Both the position numbers and the translations under genes were made by a program. From Deltaproteobacteria bacterium (GTDB lineage Bacteria > Myxococcota_A > UBA9042 > PHBI01), in the NCBI GenBank assembly GCA_011526585.1, contig WYBB01000078.1:1-45973 (forward strand): DNA of 45,973 nt. The letters are read 5' to 3'. The notes below the pieces were generated by a model. That model was not told the DNA's origin and searched no databases. It was given only the letters and a program-made list of their open reading frames with translations. Shown piece after piece: positions 34,136 to 43,190 of this stretch (the first letter of the stretch is position 1; each line of letters begins with the position of its first letter).

Positions 34136-36928
34136 ATGGAGGACCTGCGCATCGAGGTGAGCCTGCGCGACGGCGAGCGCGACGTGCGCGGCGAGGCGGT
34201 GCGACGCGTGGCGGACACGCTCGGGATCGCCTTGCCCGAGGTGCGGGTGAGCGACGTGTACTGGGTCGCGCGCCCCGGCGGCGCGATCGCCGACGCGGAG
34301 CTCGCACGCCTCGCCGCTGCGATCATCGATCCGGTGGTCGAGGTGCGCGGGCTGCCGGCGCGCGGCGGCTTCGTCGAGGTCGGCCTGCACCCGGGCGTGA
34401 CCGACCCCACGGCGCAGACCCTGGTGCGCGTCGCGACGCGCCTGGGGATCGCCGGGCTCGTCGCGGCCAGCGGACGACGCTACAGCGTCGACGCCGCGCC
34501 CGAGCTCCTGGCCGCGGTCGCCGAGCGCGTCGTCGCCAACCCGATCATCGAGCGCTTCGCGATCGGCCGCATCCTGCAGGGGGCCTTCGTCGAGGCGAGC
34601 GCGAGCGCGCCGGGCGCGGAGACGATCCCGGTGCGCGCGCTCGACGACGAGGCGCTGGTGGCGCTGTCCACGGCGCGCCGCATGGCGCTCGATCGCGACG
34701 AGATGAGGGCGATCCGCGAGCACTTCCGACATCTCGCCCGTGAGCCGAGCGACCTCGAGCTCGAGATCTTCGCGCAGACCTGGTCCGAGCACTGCGTGCA
34801 CAAGACCTTCCGCGCGCTCATCGATCTGGAGGAGGTCGAGGCCGACGGCTCACGCACGCACTCACGTGTCGATGGCCTGCTCAAGACCTTCATCCGCGCG
34901 GCGACCGAGACGCTCGCCCGGCCGTGGGTGCGCTCGGCTTTCGTCGACAACGCCGGCATCGTGCGCCTCGACGACCGCTACGACCTCGCGATCAAGGTCG
35001 AGACCCACAACCACCCGAGCGCGCTCGAGCCGTTCGGCGGTGCCGCGACCGGCATGGGCGGCGTGATCCGCGACGTGATCGGCGTCTCGGCGCGCCCCTT
35101 CGCCAACCTCGACGTGCTCTGCTTCGCGCCCGCGGACACCCCGCGCGAGGCGCTGCCACCCGGCGCGCTCGGACCGCGTCGCGTCGCCGACGGCGTCGTG
35201 CACGGGATCGAGGACTACGGCAACAAGATGGGGATCCCGACGGTCGCCGGCGCCGTCTTCTACCACCCGCACTACCTGACCAACCCGCTCGTCTTCTGTG
35301 GCACCGTCGGGATCCTGCCGCACGGCGCACACCCGACCATGCCGCTGGACGGCGATCACGTCGTCGTGCTCGGCGGGCGCACGGGTCGCGACGGGTTGCG
35401 CGGCGCGACCTTCTCGTCGCTGGCGATGGACGAGGCGACCACGCGTCTGTCCGGCGGCGCCGTGCAGATCGGCCACCCCATCGCTGAGAAGCAGGTGCTC
35501 GAGGTCGTCCTGCGCGCGCGCGACGAGCGCCTCTATCACGCGATCACCGACTGCGGGGCCGGCGGGCTGAGCTCGGCGGTCGGCGAGATGGGACGCGAGG
35601 TCGGCGCGGCGATCGAGCTCGAGCGCGTGCCGACCAAGTACCCGGGCCTGGCGCCGTGGGAGATCTGGCTCTCCGAGGCGCAGGAGCGCATGGTGCTCGC
35701 CGTGCCCGCGGCGAGTCTGCCGCGCCTCGTCGCGATCGCGGCCGAGCACGAGAGCGAGGTCACCTCGATCGGGCGCTTCGGTCATCGCGACGCGGAGGGT
35801 CCGCGGATCCGCATCGAGCATCACGGCGCGCTGGTCGGCGATCTCTCGCTCGACTTCCTGCACGACGGGATCCCCAAGCGCCACCTCGGTGCGCGCTGGG
35901 AGGCGCCGCCGCCCCGACCCGAGCCGCCGCCCGAGGACCTCGCGGCCGGCCTCGCCCGGCGCCTGCGCGACCCCAACCTCACGACGCGCGAGGCGATCGT
36001 GCGGCGCTACGATCACGAGGTCCAGGGCGGCACCGTCGTGCGGCCGCTGGTCGGCCCCGGCGACGGTCCGAGCGACGCCGCGCTCATCGTGCCGCGTGAG
36101 CTCTTGCGCGAGCACGTCGAGGGCACCCCGCTCGTCGGCGTCGCGATCGGTGTCGGGCTCGACCCTGCGCTCGGCGAGGTCGATCCGTACGCGATGGCCT
36201 GGTCCTCGGTCGACGAGGCGGTGCGCAACGTCGTCGCGGTCGGCGCCGATCCGGATCGCGTCGCCATCCTCGACAACTTCTCGTGGGGCGACCCGCGCCT
36301 GCCCGATCGCCTCGGCGCGCTCGCGCGCTGTGCACGAGGCTGCCATGACGCGGCGCTGGCGTACGGCACGCCGTTCGTGTCGGGCAAGGACAGCCTCAAC
36401 AACGAGTGGACCGCGCCCGACGGCACACGCCACGCCATCCCGCCGACGCTCGTCATCACCGCGCTCGGGATCATGCCCGACGTCCGCCGCGCGGTGACGA
36501 GCGCGCTCGGCGAGCCCGGCGATGTCGTCTATGCGCTCGGCGCGATGGTCGATCACGCGGTGCCGCTGCCCGACGCCGACGCGCCCGCGCGTTATCGCGC
36601 CCTGCACCGTGCGATCCTGGCTGGCCTCGTCGTGAGCTGTCACGACGTGAGCCAGGGCGGTCTCGCGGTCGCGCTCGCCGAGATGGAGCGCGGCGCTCGA
36701 CTCCAGGCGCAGGTGGACTTCGCGGCGGCGCCGGGCGCGAGCGGTGTGCGCGAGGATCGGCGCCCGTTCTGCGAGGGACCCGGGCGCCACGTCGTGTGTG
36801 TGCGACCGAGCGACACCGAAGCGTTCGAGGCGTGCCTCGCGGGGCACGCGTGCGCGCGGATCGGTGTGGTCGTAGCCTTGGGGAGCACGCCGATGCAGTC
36901 GCCGCCGTCAGCCGGAGAAGCGGCGTAA
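34136..36928 (+). CDS. purL: FGAM synthase, PurS-PurL fusion without glutaminase domain
   Basis: The ATG at 34136 follows GGGGAGGAC and gives 930 aa. Residues 1-75 and 80-150 each look like a PurS unit (IEVSLRDGERDVRGEAVRRV; VEVGLHPGVTDPTAQTLVRV), and NPIIERFAIGRI joins them to PurL. The PurL core is complete: TWSEHCVHKTF, ETHNHPSALEPFGGAATG, DCGAGGLSSAVGEMG, SGKDSLNNE and CHDVSQGGLAVAL. This is longer than small PurL (~740 aa) and lacks the C-terminal glutaminase of large PurL (~1300 aa). It should need a separate PurQ for ammonia, which is not in the window. It is the last gene of the operon, and its end overlaps the converging photolyase gene by 21 bp. Confidence 0.95.
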   Translation: MEDLRIEVSLRDGERDVRGEAVRRVADTLGIALPEVRVSDVYWVARPGGAIADAELARLAAAIIDPVVEVRGLPARGGFVEVGLHPGVTDPTAQTLVRVATRLGIAGLVAASGRRYSVDAAPELLAAVAERVVANPIIERFAIGRILQGAFVEASASAPGAETIPVRALDDEALVALSTARRMALDRDEMRAIREHFRHLAREPSDLELEIFAQTWSEHCVHKTFRALIDLEEVEADGSRTHSRVDGLLKTFIRAATETLARPWVRSAFVDNAGIVRLDDRYDLAIKVETHNHPSALEPFGGAATGMGGVIRDVIGVSARPFANLDVLCFAPADTPREALPPGALGPRRVADGVVHGIEDYGNKMGIPTVAGAVFYHPHYLTNPLVFCGTVGILPHGAHPTMPLDGDHVVVLGGRTGRDGLRGATFSSLAMDEATTRLSGGAVQIGHPIAEKQVLEVVLRARDERLYHAITDCGAGGLSSAVGEMGREVGAAIELERVPTKYPGLAPWEIWLSEAQERMVLAVPAASLPRLVAIAAEHESEVTSIGRFGHRDAEGPRIRIEHHGALVGDLSLDFLHDGIPKRHLGARWEAPPPRPEPPPEDLAAGLARRLRDPNLTTREAIVRRYDHEVQGGTVVRPLVGPGDGPSDAALIVPRELLREHVEGTPLVGVAIGVGLDPALGEVDPYAMAWSSVDEAVRNVVAVGADPDRVAILDNFSWGDPRLPDRLGALARCARGCHDAALAYGTPFVSGKDSLNNEWTAPDGTRHAIPPTLVITALGIMPDVRRAVTSALGEPGDVVYALGAMVDHAVPLPDADAPARYRALHRAILAGLVVSCHDVSQGGLAVALAEMERGARLQAQVDFAAAPGASGVREDRRPFCEGPGRHVVCVRPSDTEAFEACLAGHACARIGVVVALGSTPMQSPPSAGEAA

Positions 36929-38401
36929 GTATTCGTTTACCCGCAGCTTCTTGGCGGTGTTCTGGGAGCTCATGAAGCGCACCGTGCCGAAGATCGGGCG
37001 CTCGGGTCCCCAGGGGCGATCGTAGCGACCGAAGGTCCAGGCGATCCCGCTGTAGCTGTTGGGATCGCGCCCGTCGATCGCGTAGCGGTTGTTGAGCTCG
37101 ACCAGGATCTCGAAGGCCTCTTCGGGCGTCGCGCTCCACTCGAGCACCTTCTTGCCCCACAGCATGCGCAGGTAGTTGTGAATGCGCCCCTCGGCGAGGA
37201 GCTGGCGCTGCGCCGCGTTCCACAGCGGATCGTGCGTGCGCGCCTCGGCCAGCACGTCGATCGGGTAGACCCACGCGCGGGGATCGGCGGTGTGCCTGGC
37301 GAGGGTCGCGCGCGCCCATGCAGGTACCGCCTCGAAGGACTCGTAGCGCTCGGGCTCGATGAAGCAGGCGTTGACGCCGAGCTCGCGCCAGGTGATGAGC
37401 TCGTCGAGGAAGCCCTCGGCCTCGGGCGAGAGGTTCCACCAGCCCTCGCGCCGCCCGTTGGGTCTGGGCGCGAGCCGCTCGCACGTCCAGCCGTCGCGCG
37501 CCAGCACGCGCTCGACGATCGCATGTGCGCTGATCTGTCCGAAGTGCAGGTACGGCGAGAGCCCGCTCGCGACGTCGTCGTCGGGGTGGCTGCGAACCTC
37601 GTGATAGCGCGCGAGCTTGCTCGTGACGAAGTGCTCGAGCGCCGCCTGCGCCGCCCGCTCGCCGCCGCGATACGCGACGACGCCGACCGTGTGATCGAGC
37701 GGCAGCGCGGCGAGCAGGTGAGCCGTCTCGGCGCCGCCCGCGAGGATCTGATCGGTCGGGGCCGGCCAGCGGCGACGCACGACATCGGGTACGATGGCGC
37801 GCGGCAGATCGTGAACGGCGGCGAGAGGGTCCGCCTCGGGAAAGGCGTCGTCGCCGAGGTGAGGCGGCAGGGACGTTTGGAGGAAACGCCGAAAGTGCAT
37901 CGCCGCGGTGAAGGTGCGGTCCGCCGCGCGCAGCGGCAGGATCCCATTGCCGTCCACCTGCTCGAGGCGCACGCCGAGCGCGGCGAGCTTGTCGCACGCG
38001 GCGCGCACCATGTGCGGCAGGAAGAAACAGGGATAGTCGTCGGTGACGACCAGCGCCGCCTCGCCCGCGAGCGCCTCGAGCAGGCCGGCCCCGCGACCGG
38101 CGGCATCCTCTATATAAGGATGATAGGCGATCGGGGTCGGGCCGAAGCGCGCGCGCTGATCGGCCATGCCGTCGATGACGAAGCGGTGCAGGCGCGGCGA
38201 CGCCCAGCGATAGCCGACGCGCAGCGCTTCCAGCACCACCAGCGGCAAGCCGAGGCGGCGCGCCTGCGCGATCGCATGCTGCAGCGCGTAGTTGTGGTGG
38301 GTGCGCCGCGCCGCGATCATCCAGTACAGGACGAAGCGACCACGCCGCGGCGGAGCCTCGTTGAGCGGATTCACCCGTATGGCCGGCACGCGCTTCGACA
38401 C
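36908..38401 (-). CDS. phr: Class II CPD photolyase
   Basis: The enzyme uses FAD and blue light to split cyclobutane pyrimidine dimers. From GTG 38401 the product is 497 aa. It begins near VNPLNEAPPRRGRFVLYWMIAA (given in parts: N-P-L-N-E-A-P-P, FVLYWM), the class II start, and contains SGLSPYLHFGQIS, EGFLDELITWRELGVNACF and IHNYLRMLWGKKVLEWS, the FAD and substrate regions characteristic of class II. GTG 38389 and 38374 are alternative starts; none has a strong binding site. The frame stays open far upstream to 40423 without homology, overlapping other genes. Its stop overlaps the end of purSL, so termination of the two convergent genes must be intertwined. Confidence 0.93.
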   Translation of the reverse strand: MSKRVPAIRVNPLNEAPPRRGRFVLYWMIAARRTHHNYALQHAIAQARRLGLPLVVLEALRVGYRWASPRLHRFVIDGMADQRARFGPTPIAYHPYIEDAAGRGAGLLEALAGEAALVVTDDYPCFFLPHMVRAACDKLAALGVRLEQVDGNGILPLRAADRTFTAAMHFRRFLQTSLPPHLGDDAFPEADPLAAVHDLPRAIVPDVVRRRWPAPTDQILAGGAETAHLLAALPLDHTVGVVAYRGGERAAQAALEHFVTSKLARYHEVRSHPDDDVASGLSPYLHFGQISAHAIVERVLARDGWTCERLAPRPNGRREGWWNLSPEAEGFLDELITWRELGVNACFIEPERYESFEAVPAWARATLARHTADPRAWVYPIDVLAEARTHDPLWNAAQRQLLAEGRIHNYLRMLWGKKVLEWSATPEEAFEILVELNNRYAIDGRDPNSYSGIAWTFGRYDRPWGPERPIFGTVRFMSSQNTAKKLRVNEYLRRFSG

Positions 38402-38476
38402 CTGCCCGCAGCCATAGCGCGTCGTCGCAGCGACGTCACCGTTGACGTCTCCCCGGCGTGCGGCGACAACGCCGAC

Positions 38477-39745
38477 ATGCGTTGTGACTCCGCCGAAGAA
38501 GCCCTCGCCGCCCTGCCCGCCCATGCCCGCGTCTTCGTCCAGGGCGCGGCCGCGACCCCCGACGCGCTGCTCGCCGCGCTCGGGGGCATGGCCTCCCACT
38601 TCACCGCGCTCGAGCTGATGCACCTGCACACGCACGGGCCGGCGACCTACGCCGACCCCGGGCACGACTGGGTTCGCGTCACCAACCTCTTCGTCGGCGC
38701 CAACCTGCGCAAGCGCCTCGACTACGAGCGCGTCGACTACCTGCCCTGCTTCCTGTCGGAGATCCCCGCGCTCTTCCGCTCGGGCCGCCGCCCGCTCGAC
38801 GCCGCGCTCCTGCATCTGTCGGTGCCCGACGCGCATGGCTTCTGCACCCTCGGCACCAGCGTCGACGTCGCGCTCGCCGCCGCCGAGTCGGCGCCGATCT
38901 TGATCGCCCAGGTCAACCAACGCATGCCGCGCGTGCACGGCGCCGGCGCCATCCACCTTTCGCGGCTGACCCGCTGGTTCGAGGTCGACCGCCCGCTCGC
39001 TGCCGCCGAGCCCGTCCCCTTCGGCGACGTGCACCGCCGGATCGCCGGCCACGTCGCGCCGCTCATCAAGGACGGTGCGACGCTGCAGATGGGGATCGGC
39101 GCCGTGCCCGACGCCGTGCTGTCCGCCCTCCACGGCCACCGCCACCTCGGCGTTCACACCGAGATGTTCAGCGACGGCCTGCTCGACCTCATCGAGTGCG
39201 GCGCCGTCGACAACTCGCGCAAGCGGATCTTCCGCGGCCAGACCGCCGCGTCCTTCGTCATGGGCAGCCAGCGTCTCTACGACTTCGTGCACGACAACCC
39301 GTCGGTCACGCTGCACGACGCCGCCGTGATCAACGACACGCGCGTGATCCGCAAGAACCCCGACGTCGTCGCGCTCAACTCGGCGGTCGAGATCGACCTC
39401 ACCGGGCAGGTCTGCGCCGACTCGGTCGGCACGCGCGTGATCTCCGGCGTCGGCGGTCAGATGGACTTCATCCGCGGCGCCTCGCTCTCCCCCGGCGGAC
39501 GCGCCGTCATCGCGCTGCCGTCCCGCACCGAGAGCGGCCGCGCGCGCATCGTCGCCGAGCTCGCGTCGGGCGCCGGCGTCGTCACCACACGCGCGCACGT
39601 GCACTTCATCGCGACCGAGCACGGCGTCGTCGACCTCTACGGCAAGACCCTCGGCGAGCGAGCGCGCGCGCTCATCGCCCTGGCGCACCCCGACGATCGC
39701 GAAGCGCTGGAGGCCGCCTGGCACGCGCGCATCCGGCGCCGCTGA
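38477..39745 (+). CDS. Acetyl-CoA hydrolase/4-hydroxybutyrate CoA-transferase family protein
   Basis: The ATG at 38477 gives 422 aa, the normal length for this family. The catalytic Glu229 lies in GVHTEMFSDGLLDLIECG, where it forms the gamma-glutamyl-CoA thioester. The oxyanion/CoA motif is GVGGQMDFIRGA, and TRAHVHFIATEHGVVDLYG closes the active site. It exchanges CoA between acetate and another carboxylate such as 4-hydroxybutyrate or succinate; the true substrate cannot be told here. It is divergent from the photolyase gene (75 bp apart), and the lipoprotein gene follows 66 bp downstream on the same strand with no obvious functional link. Confidence 0.92.
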   Translation: MRCDSAEEALAALPAHARVFVQGAAATPDALLAALGGMASHFTALELMHLHTHGPATYADPGHDWVRVTNLFVGANLRKRLDYERVDYLPCFLSEIPALFRSGRRPLDAALLHLSVPDAHGFCTLGTSVDVALAAAESAPILIAQVNQRMPRVHGAGAIHLSRLTRWFEVDRPLAAAEPVPFGDVHRRIAGHVAPLIKDGATLQMGIGAVPDAVLSALHGHRHLGVHTEMFSDGLLDLIECGAVDNSRKRIFRGQTAASFVMGSQRLYDFVHDNPSVTLHDAAVINDTRVIRKNPDVVALNSAVEIDLTGQVCADSVGTRVISGVGGQMDFIRGASLSPGGRAVIALPSRTESGRARIVAELASGAGVVTTRAHVHFIATEHGVVDLYGKTLGERARALIALAHPDDREALEAAWHARIRRR

Positions 39746-39811
39746 ATGGCCGCTCAACTCGGGTTTGCGTGCCGGGTTGATCCGGCCCGGGACGGGTGGC
39801 AGGTTGAGCGC

Positions 39812-41017
39812 GTGAACGATCCCGCATGGCGCCTCCGACCCGCCACACGCCGCGCCACGACGGCGCCGCTCATGCTTGCGCTGAGCCTCGCCGCCTGCGG
39901 CGCCGACGACTCGGCGCCCGACCCCGGCGACACCTCGATCTCCGACAGCGTCGCCACCGACAGCGTGGAGATCTTCGACACCGTCGACACGGGCATCGAC
40001 CGCGACACGCTCATCCGCCCCGAGACCGACGCGCCGCTCGACGCGAGCGCGCTCGACGCCCCACCCGGTGAATGGACCTGGTTTCCACAACCCGGCAGCG
40101 CCTGCAGCGACGGCAGCGAGACCGGCTTCGCCGTCAACCGCGGCGCGAGCGACGACCTGCTCGTCTTCTTCATGGGCGGCGGCGCCTGCTGGGATTTCCA
40201 GACCTGCTTCCTCTTCCAGACCGCGACCACCGGGCCCTTCACGGGCGCCCAGCTCGACGCCCTCGCCCCCGAGCTCGCGCGCGGGATCTTCGACCGCGCC
40301 GACCCGACCAACCCCTACCGCGACTTCACCCACGTCTTCATCCCGTATTGCACGGGCGACCTCCACGCCGGCGAGCGCGCCGTCGCCTACACCGAGGGTG
40401 GGCTCACCCGCACCTGGCATCACATGGGCGCGCTCAACCTGCGCCTCGCCCTGCCGCGCCTCAGCGCGACCTTCCCGTCACCGCCGCGCCTCGTCGTCAC
40501 CGGCAGCTCGGCAGGCGGCTACGGCGCGACCTTCCAATACGCCGCGCTACGCGAGGCCTTCACCGCCGCGACGACGCAGCTCGTGATCGACTCCGGCCCG
40601 CTGCTCGTCGGCGACGCGATCCCGGTCGCGCATCGCACCGCGTGGTTTGCCAACTGGCGCCTCGATCTCGTCGTCGATCCCATCTGCGGCCAGCTCTGCA
40701 AGGACGACCTCTCGCACTTCTACCCTGCGCTCGCGCAGCGCTTCGACACCGACCGCATGGCGCTGATCTCGAGCCACGGCGACGACGTGATCGCCACCTA
40801 CTTCCTCATGACCTCGCCACAGTTCGAGGCCGCGCTCTCCCAGCTCGTCGGCGACGTGCTCGCCCCGCTCCCGCGCTTTGGGACCTTCCTCTTCGCCGGC
40901 ACCTCACACACGACGCTCCTCGAGCTCACGCGCGTCGACACCGACGGCACGACACTGGCGAGCTGGCTCGCGCTCATGCTCGGCGACGACCCGAGCTGGA
41001 CGAGCACGAGCCGCTGA
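39812..41017 (+). CDS. Pectinacetylesterase/Notum-like lipoprotein hydrolase
   Basis: The GTG at 39812 gives 401 aa and a good lipoprotein signal (RLRPATRR, hydrophobic core, lipobox SLAAC with Cys29); the earlier ATG at 39746 would add 22 polar residues before it. An Asp/Ser/Thr-rich linker runs to about 85. The hydrolase domain has LLVFFMGGGACWDFQTC, FIPYCTGDLHAG, and the nucleophile elbow TGSSAGGYGA (S233). Asp324/325 in HGDD and His366 in GTSHTTL complete the likely triad. This is the pectinacetylesterase/Notum fold, which removes acyl groups from glycans or lipoproteins. The substrate is unknown; lipidation suggests action at the cell envelope. It converges with the coiled-coil gene 6 bp away. 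Confidence 0.88.
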   Translation: MNDPAWRLRPATRRATTAPLMLALSLAACGADDSAPDPGDTSISDSVATDSVEIFDTVDTGIDRDTLIRPETDAPLDASALDAPPGEWTWFPQPGSACSDGSETGFAVNRGASDDLLVFFMGGGACWDFQTCFLFQTATTGPFTGAQLDALAPELARGIFDRADPTNPYRDFTHVFIPYCTGDLHAGERAVAYTEGGLTRTWHHMGALNLRLALPRLSATFPSPPRLVVTGSSAGGYGATFQYAALREAFTAATTQLVIDSGPLLVGDAIPVAHRTAWFANWRLDLVVDPICGQLCKDDLSHFYPALAQRFDTDRMALISSHGDDVIATYFLMTSPQFEAALSQLVGDVLAPLPRFGTFLFAGTSHTTLLELTRVDTDGTTLASWLALMLGDDPSWTSTSR

Positions 41018-41023
41018 CGATCC

Positions 41024-43102
41024 TCATTCGGTCGGTTCGGTGCGCGGCTCCGTCGGTGCGCTCGGGAGCTCCATCGCTGGTGGCACCTCGCCGCTCAGGG
41101 TCTGCGCACGCAGCTCGCCCACCAGGCCCTCGAGCTTGGCCTCGGTCGCCGCGCGCAGTCCTTCGGCGCTGACCAGCCGCGCCTCCAGCGCCCGCGCATA
41201 TTGCACCAGCGCCTCGAAGCGGCTGTGCACCGTCGCCACGTGGCTCGCCAGAGCCTCGCGCTCGGCGGCGTGCTCGCTCTTGCCGCGCGCCTGAGCGGCC
41301 TCGCTCTCACCGATCCGCGCTTCCAGCGCGGCGATCTTCTGCTCGAGCTCGGCCTTGCGCGTCTCGAGATCGGTGTTCGCCGCCAGCGCGACCTCGAGGT
41401 CCGCCGTCGCCTGCGTGCGTGCGGCCTCGAGCTCCGCCGCGGCCCGACTTCGCTGCGCCTCCAGCTCGGTCGCCGACTCGGCGCGCAGCTCCTCGAGCTC
41501 CGCCCGCGCCTGCGTGCGCACGAGCTCGAGGTCGGCCTCCGCCTCGGCCCGCACGCTCGTCAGCTCCGCGCGCAGCGCTTCGAGCTCGCCCGGCGACGCC
41601 GCCGGTTGGGCCCGCGCCGTCGCGAGATCGCTCTCGAGCGACGCGACCAGCGACTTCTCGAAGGCGAGCGCCTGCTCGAGCTCGTCCTTCGCGGTCGCGA
41701 ACGTGCCCGCCGCCGCCTCGAGCTCCTTCAAGCGCTCGCTCGAGCCCTTGAGCTCCTCGGCCTTGCGCGCCGCGTCGGTCGCGTACTCGCGCATGAGCCT
41801 GCGGCTCGTCGCCAGCGCCTCCTCGACCGTCTTCTTCTCACCGGCGAGACGCTCGAGCTCGCCGCTCTTGCTCGCCAGCGTCGCCTGCATGTGCTCGAGC
41901 CGCGCGTTGAGGCCGCTCCACGCCGTCTCCGCCGCCTCGGCCCGCTGCTGCGCTTGCGCTAGGCGCTGCTCGAGACCGCTCACCCGCTCGGCCAGGGTCG
42001 CCCGTTCCTTGTCCGCCTGCGTGCGCAGCTGATGCGCCATCGTCAGCTCGTTGGCCAGCCGCGCCAGCTGCTCCGAGGCCTGCGCCAACTGCTCCGCGGC
42101 CTCGTTGGCCTCACGCCGCGCCGCCTCGCGCGCCGCCTCCAGCGACTCGTCCACCTGCGCGCCGGCCTCCTTGAGCGCGCGCCGGTGCGCCTCCTCGAGC
42201 TCCGCCACGCGCGCCGCGAGCTGGGCCTTGTCGTTGCGCAAGGTCGCCAACTGCGTCTCCGCGAGCTGCAGCGCGCGCTCGGCCTGCGCCTTGGCCTCCT
42301 CGAGCCGCGCCAGCGCCTCGCGGCTCTCGCTCCCCGAGGCCTCCTGCTGGCTCTGCGCCCGCTCGAGCTCCGCCGCCCTCGCCGCGAGCTGTGCGCGCAG
42401 CTCGGCGTTTTCGTCCTCGCGCCGCGAGCTCAGCAAGACTTCCGCCTCGAGCGCCGCGAGCCGCTCCTTGAGCGCCGCGGTCTCGGCCTCGCCGGCCCCC
42501 GCCGGCGCCGGCGCGACGGTCATCAGCTCGAGCATCTGCCGCCGGTTCTTCTCGGCGACCGCGTCGCGCTCGACCTCGAGCGCCTCGATCTGCCGCCGCG
42601 CGTCCTCGAGCGCGCGCGCCTGCTCCGCGACCGTCGCCTCGAGCCGCTGCACGATCCCGGTCGGCACCGCGTGGGGTCCCGTACGCCGCGGCCGCGGTCG
42701 GCTCGGCGCCGAGTCCTCCTCATCGTGACCGGTCTCGGACTTGTGCGAGCTGAAATAGCCGAGCGAGATCTCGAGCCCCTCGCGCTCCTCCGGCAGCCGG
42801 TGATACGCGTCGGCGCGCGTGTCGAGCTTCTGGTGATTGTGGAAGACCTCGGTGCCGAAGCGGAAGGACACGACGATCACCGGGATCGACGCATGCGTGC
42901 GCTTGAGATCCGCGCACAGGGGCCAGCCCTGAGCGATGTCGACGTTGACGACGACGAGCGCGGGCTCCTGCTCCTTGATGGCGCTGCGCGCCCGACCCAC
43001 ATCGGCGGCATGGACCATCGTCCACTGCGCAGGATCGAGTTGTTGCTCGATGATCGCGCGAACCTGTTGTTCGGCGTCGACGAGCAGGACGGTCGATGAC
43101 AC
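41024..43102 (-). CDS. Pseudo-receiver domain protein with long coiled coil (FrzS/AglZ-like)
   Basis: The start is a GTG at 43102 behind CGGAGGAAC; the product is 692 aa. Residues 1-120 have the receiver fold (TVLLVDAEQQVRAII at the start, IPVIVVSF for strand 4). The phospho-acceptor Asp is replaced by Asn53 (VVVNVD), and the conserved Lys before Pro is Leu103, so it cannot be phosphorylated in the usual way. After a basic spacer, ~150-660 is an almost unbroken Glu/Ala/Leu/Arg-rich coiled coil, then a short Pro/Glu/Thr tail. This layout is that of the Myxococcus motility proteins FrzS and AglZ, which also have atypical receivers, but coiled-coil similarity can mislead. No other motility gene is in view. 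Confidence 0.85.
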   Translation of the reverse strand: MSSTVLLVDAEQQVRAIIEQQLDPAQWTMVHAADVGRARSAIKEQEPALVVVNVDIAQGWPLCADLKRTHASIPVIVVSFRFGTEVFHNHQKLDTRADAYHRLPEEREGLEISLGYFSSHKSETGHDEEDSAPSRPRPRRTGPHAVPTGIVQRLEATVAEQARALEDARRQIEALEVERDAVAEKNRRQMLELMTVAPAPAGAGEAETAALKERLAALEAEVLLSSRREDENAELRAQLAARAAELERAQSQQEASGSESREALARLEEAKAQAERALQLAETQLATLRNDKAQLAARVAELEEAHRRALKEAGAQVDESLEAAREAARREANEAAEQLAQASEQLARLANELTMAHQLRTQADKERATLAERVSGLEQRLAQAQQRAEAAETAWSGLNARLEHMQATLASKSGELERLAGEKKTVEEALATSRRLMREYATDAARKAEELKGSSERLKELEAAAGTFATAKDELEQALAFEKSLVASLESDLATARAQPAASPGELEALRAELTSVRAEAEADLELVRTQARAELEELRAESATELEAQRSRAAAELEAARTQATADLEVALAANTDLETRKAELEQKIAALEARIGESEAAQARGKSEHAAEREALASHVATVHSRFEALVQYARALEARLVSAEGLRAATEAKLEGLVGELRAQTLSGEVPPAMELPSAPTEPRTEPTE

Positions 43103-43190
43103 GCGTTCCTCCGAAAGACTGGCGAGCCACCGCGACTTTCGAGGATGCGCCGCTCGTTGTCAAACGCGGCCGAAGCCCTCCGGCTCCCGA

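Noticed and set aside
34862..36847. 661-codon open frame on the minus strand opposite purL
   Set aside because: Shadow of the conserved PurSL gene; Arg/Asp/Ala-rich and without motifs.
38402..40423. Long upstream extension of the photolyase frame
   Set aside because: The photolyase fold begins near 38380; the extension lies antisense to the CoA-transferase and has no similarity to anything I recognise.
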